Below are positions 5,254-6,008 of a DNA stretch of 6,008 bases, one piece after another. Where the stretch lies: NCBI GenBank assembly GCA_018065295.1, contig JAGHTQ010000092.1, forward strand, positions 1 through 6,008. The letters are read 5' to 3'. This DNA comes from Candidatus Colimonas fimequi (lineage in GTDB: Bacteria > Bacillota > Clostridia > Peptostreptococcales > Anaerovoracaceae). The position numbers were made by a program, and so were the translations under genes. Each line of letters opens with the position of its first letter. The stretch's first letter is position 1. Under the pieces are notes generated by a model, which saw only the letters and a program-made list of their open reading frames with translations, had not been told where the DNA came from and ran no database searches.

Positions 5254-5865
5254 CTAATACCCCATTTCCTCATTGATAAGAACGACTTCGACTTCATCAA
5301 CGTCATTCATCTTACGAAGGTATGTGACCATGGCGTTGCAGATGCGTTCAGGTGTTTTGCAGTCATAGCACTTGTCGCCGCCATTGGCAACGCAAGGTGA
5401 TGGTAGGCTGTACTTCATAGCGTTCTTAGGGCCGGCAACGTTCCTTGCTCTCCACTGAGCAGCCTCAAGAGTTGGCTCGATTTTGTTGGTGCTTACTACG
5501 AAGTAAACTTTATTATGTCCAAAGAGTGATGCTGCAACTCTGTTGCCAGTGCCGTCGATGTTGACCATTTCACCAGTCTCAGCCATGGCGTTTACTGATG
5601 TGAGATAAACTTCAGTCAGCATGCATTCGCGTGCAATCTTAATAAATTCATCATTGTCTGTACTCTGGTTTGGATCGTGTACTTCGTTGTGGGCTGACAG
5701 ACGATTGAACAGATCCATCTTGAGCATTGTCTGTGAGTCGCCGAATCCAACGACTTTGTTGTCGATCTGTGCGTCCAGATAGTCGGCAGCTTCCTGATAT
5801 GTTTCGAAATATGATACCTTATATAATCTTTTTTCTAATGAAGTTATTGTTTTCTGAATGTCCAT
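5254..5865 (-). CDS. LUD-domain protein (DUF162, lactate utilization protein type)
   Basis: 203 residues from the ATG at 5865, chosen because AAGAGGG lies six bases upstream; the frame is open for 15 further codons to 5910, but that start would overlap the promoter. The single LUD domain shows VVGFGDSQT (38-46), YLTSVNAMAETGEMVNIDGT (87-106) with GNRVAAS following, and VYFVVSTNKI (120-129), which match the family core well. Near the C-terminus C158, C166, C169 and C176 (in CVANGGDKCYDCKTPERIC) form the conserved cysteine group seen in stand-alone anaerobe members; it may bind a metal or a cluster. In multi-gene lutABC systems LUD proteins support lactate oxidation, but this one has no lutA or lutB neighbours in the window, so its actual role is open. 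It is convergent with the operon and has its own promoter. Confidence 0.92.
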   Translation of the reverse strand: MDIQKTITSLEKRLYKVSYFETYQEAADYLDAQIDNKVVGFGDSQTMLKMDLFNRLSAHNEVHDPNQSTDNDEFIKIARECMLTEVYLTSVNAMAETGEMVNIDGTGNRVAASLFGHNKVYFVVSTNKIEPTLEAAQWRARNVAGPKNAMKYSLPSPCVANGGDKCYDCKTPERICNAMVTYLRKMNDVDEVEVVLINEEMGY

Positions 5866-5898
5866 TTTGTACCCTCTTTCAACGTGATCTTTGAAAAT

Positions 5899-5907
5899 AT
5901 TGTACCA
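5899..5907 (-). promoter_or_regulatory. Extended -10 promoter of the LUD gene
   Basis: On the minus strand TGGTACAAT (5899-5907) is TGn plus TACAAT, a 5/6 match to TATAAT. The -35 region (about 5922-5930, TGCCTT) is weak, as is usual for extended -10 promoters. The start of transcription would be near 5892, about 27 bases before the ATG at 5865. Confidence 0.6.
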
Positions 5908-5932
5908 CATTCCGGTGCGTTAAGGCATATCG

Positions 5933-5958
5933 CGACACATATTCCCGCGTATGTGTCG
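5933..5958. promoter_or_regulatory. Inverted repeat upstream of the LUD promoter, possible operator
   Basis: CGACACATA (5933-5941) and TATGTGTCG (5950-5958) are perfect reverse complements with an 8-base spacer. The centre lies about 53 bases upstream of the LUD transcription start and about 60 upstream of the expected plus-strand start beyond the edge. No T-run follows, so it is not a terminator. The core GACACA/TGTGTC recurs in the palindrome at 5985-5996, which suggests one regulator for both. Confidence 0.45.
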
Positions 5959-5974
5959 ACATCGTCCCAAAGTG

Positions 5975-6002
5975 TTGATTTATGACACACGTGTGTTATT
6001 AT
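5975..6002 (+). promoter_or_regulatory. Putative plus-strand promoter with ACACACGTGTGT palindrome in the spacer
   Basis: TTGATT (5975-5980), 16 bases, then TATTAT (5997-6002) form a plausible promoter facing the right edge, with the -10 box matching 5 of 6. The spacer is largely filled by the perfect 12-bp palindrome ACACACGTGTGT (5985-5996), where a bound repressor would block RNA polymerase. The gene it would serve is outside the window. Confidence 0.45.
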
Positions 6003-6008
6003 CGTAGC

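Noticed and set aside
5182..5400. Plus-strand open frame across the terminator
   Set aside because: It starts in the end of the acetyltransferase gene, runs through the terminator hairpin and is antisense to the LUD gene.
5866..5910. Upstream ATG at 5910 for the LUD protein
   Set aside because: It would lie over the extended -10 box and lacks a ribosome site; the ATG at 5865 has AAGAGGG six bases before it and starts at the usual family N-terminus.

Overview
The window looks like the chromosome of a low-to-mid GC anaerobic bacterium, most likely a gut or oral Gram-positive: Bacillota (Clostridia), with Coriobacteriia as the alternative. This is inferred from strong AAGGAG-type ribosome sites, the lipoprotein signal, the flavoprotein, LUD and hydrolase types, and a VRSKSE-type protein known to me mainly from Firmicutes. 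No rRNA, tRNA or species marker is present, so the assignment is soft.

Layout. (1) 1-269, minus: start of a cation diffusion facilitator (metal efflux) gene that runs off the left edge, with its own promoter and a possible operator at 302-338. (2) 368-1078, minus: a protein of the VRSKSE type that keeps the N-terminal region and RSKSE motif but seems to lack the PD-(D/E)XK nuclease core; a perfect 23-bp palindrome sits over its likely -10 box. (3) about 1166-1528: a non-coding array of five tandem 73-bp units. Each unit carries a 47-nt hairpin (15-nt arm, 17-nt loop, 15-nt arm), and the array runs into the 3' end of the next gene. (4) 1469-2401, minus: a LysR-type regulator whose last ~19 codons and stop lie in the array. 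(5) 2402-2555: divergent control region with a T-N11-A dyad. (6) 2556-5192, plus: a tight four-gene operon: alpha/beta hydrolase with a Cys nucleophile motif, iron-sulfur flavoprotein-like reductase, cyclophilin-like lipoprotein and hexapeptide sugar-type O-acetyltransferase. (7) 5200-5230: bidirectional terminator. (8) 5254-5865, minus: LUD-domain protein. (9) 5866-6008: promoter region with two inverted repeats, probably also serving a plus-strand gene beyond the right edge.

How it fits together. The LysR regulator probably controls the divergent operon. The operon product set (hydrolase, flavin reductase, small lipoprotein, acetyltransferase) suggests detoxification or modification of a small molecule, but the substrate cannot be read from the sequence. 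The most unusual element is the 73-bp hairpin array. Its period is close to seven helical turns, its geometry is constant, and it lies between, and is co-directional with, the LysR gene and the VRSKSE-type gene.
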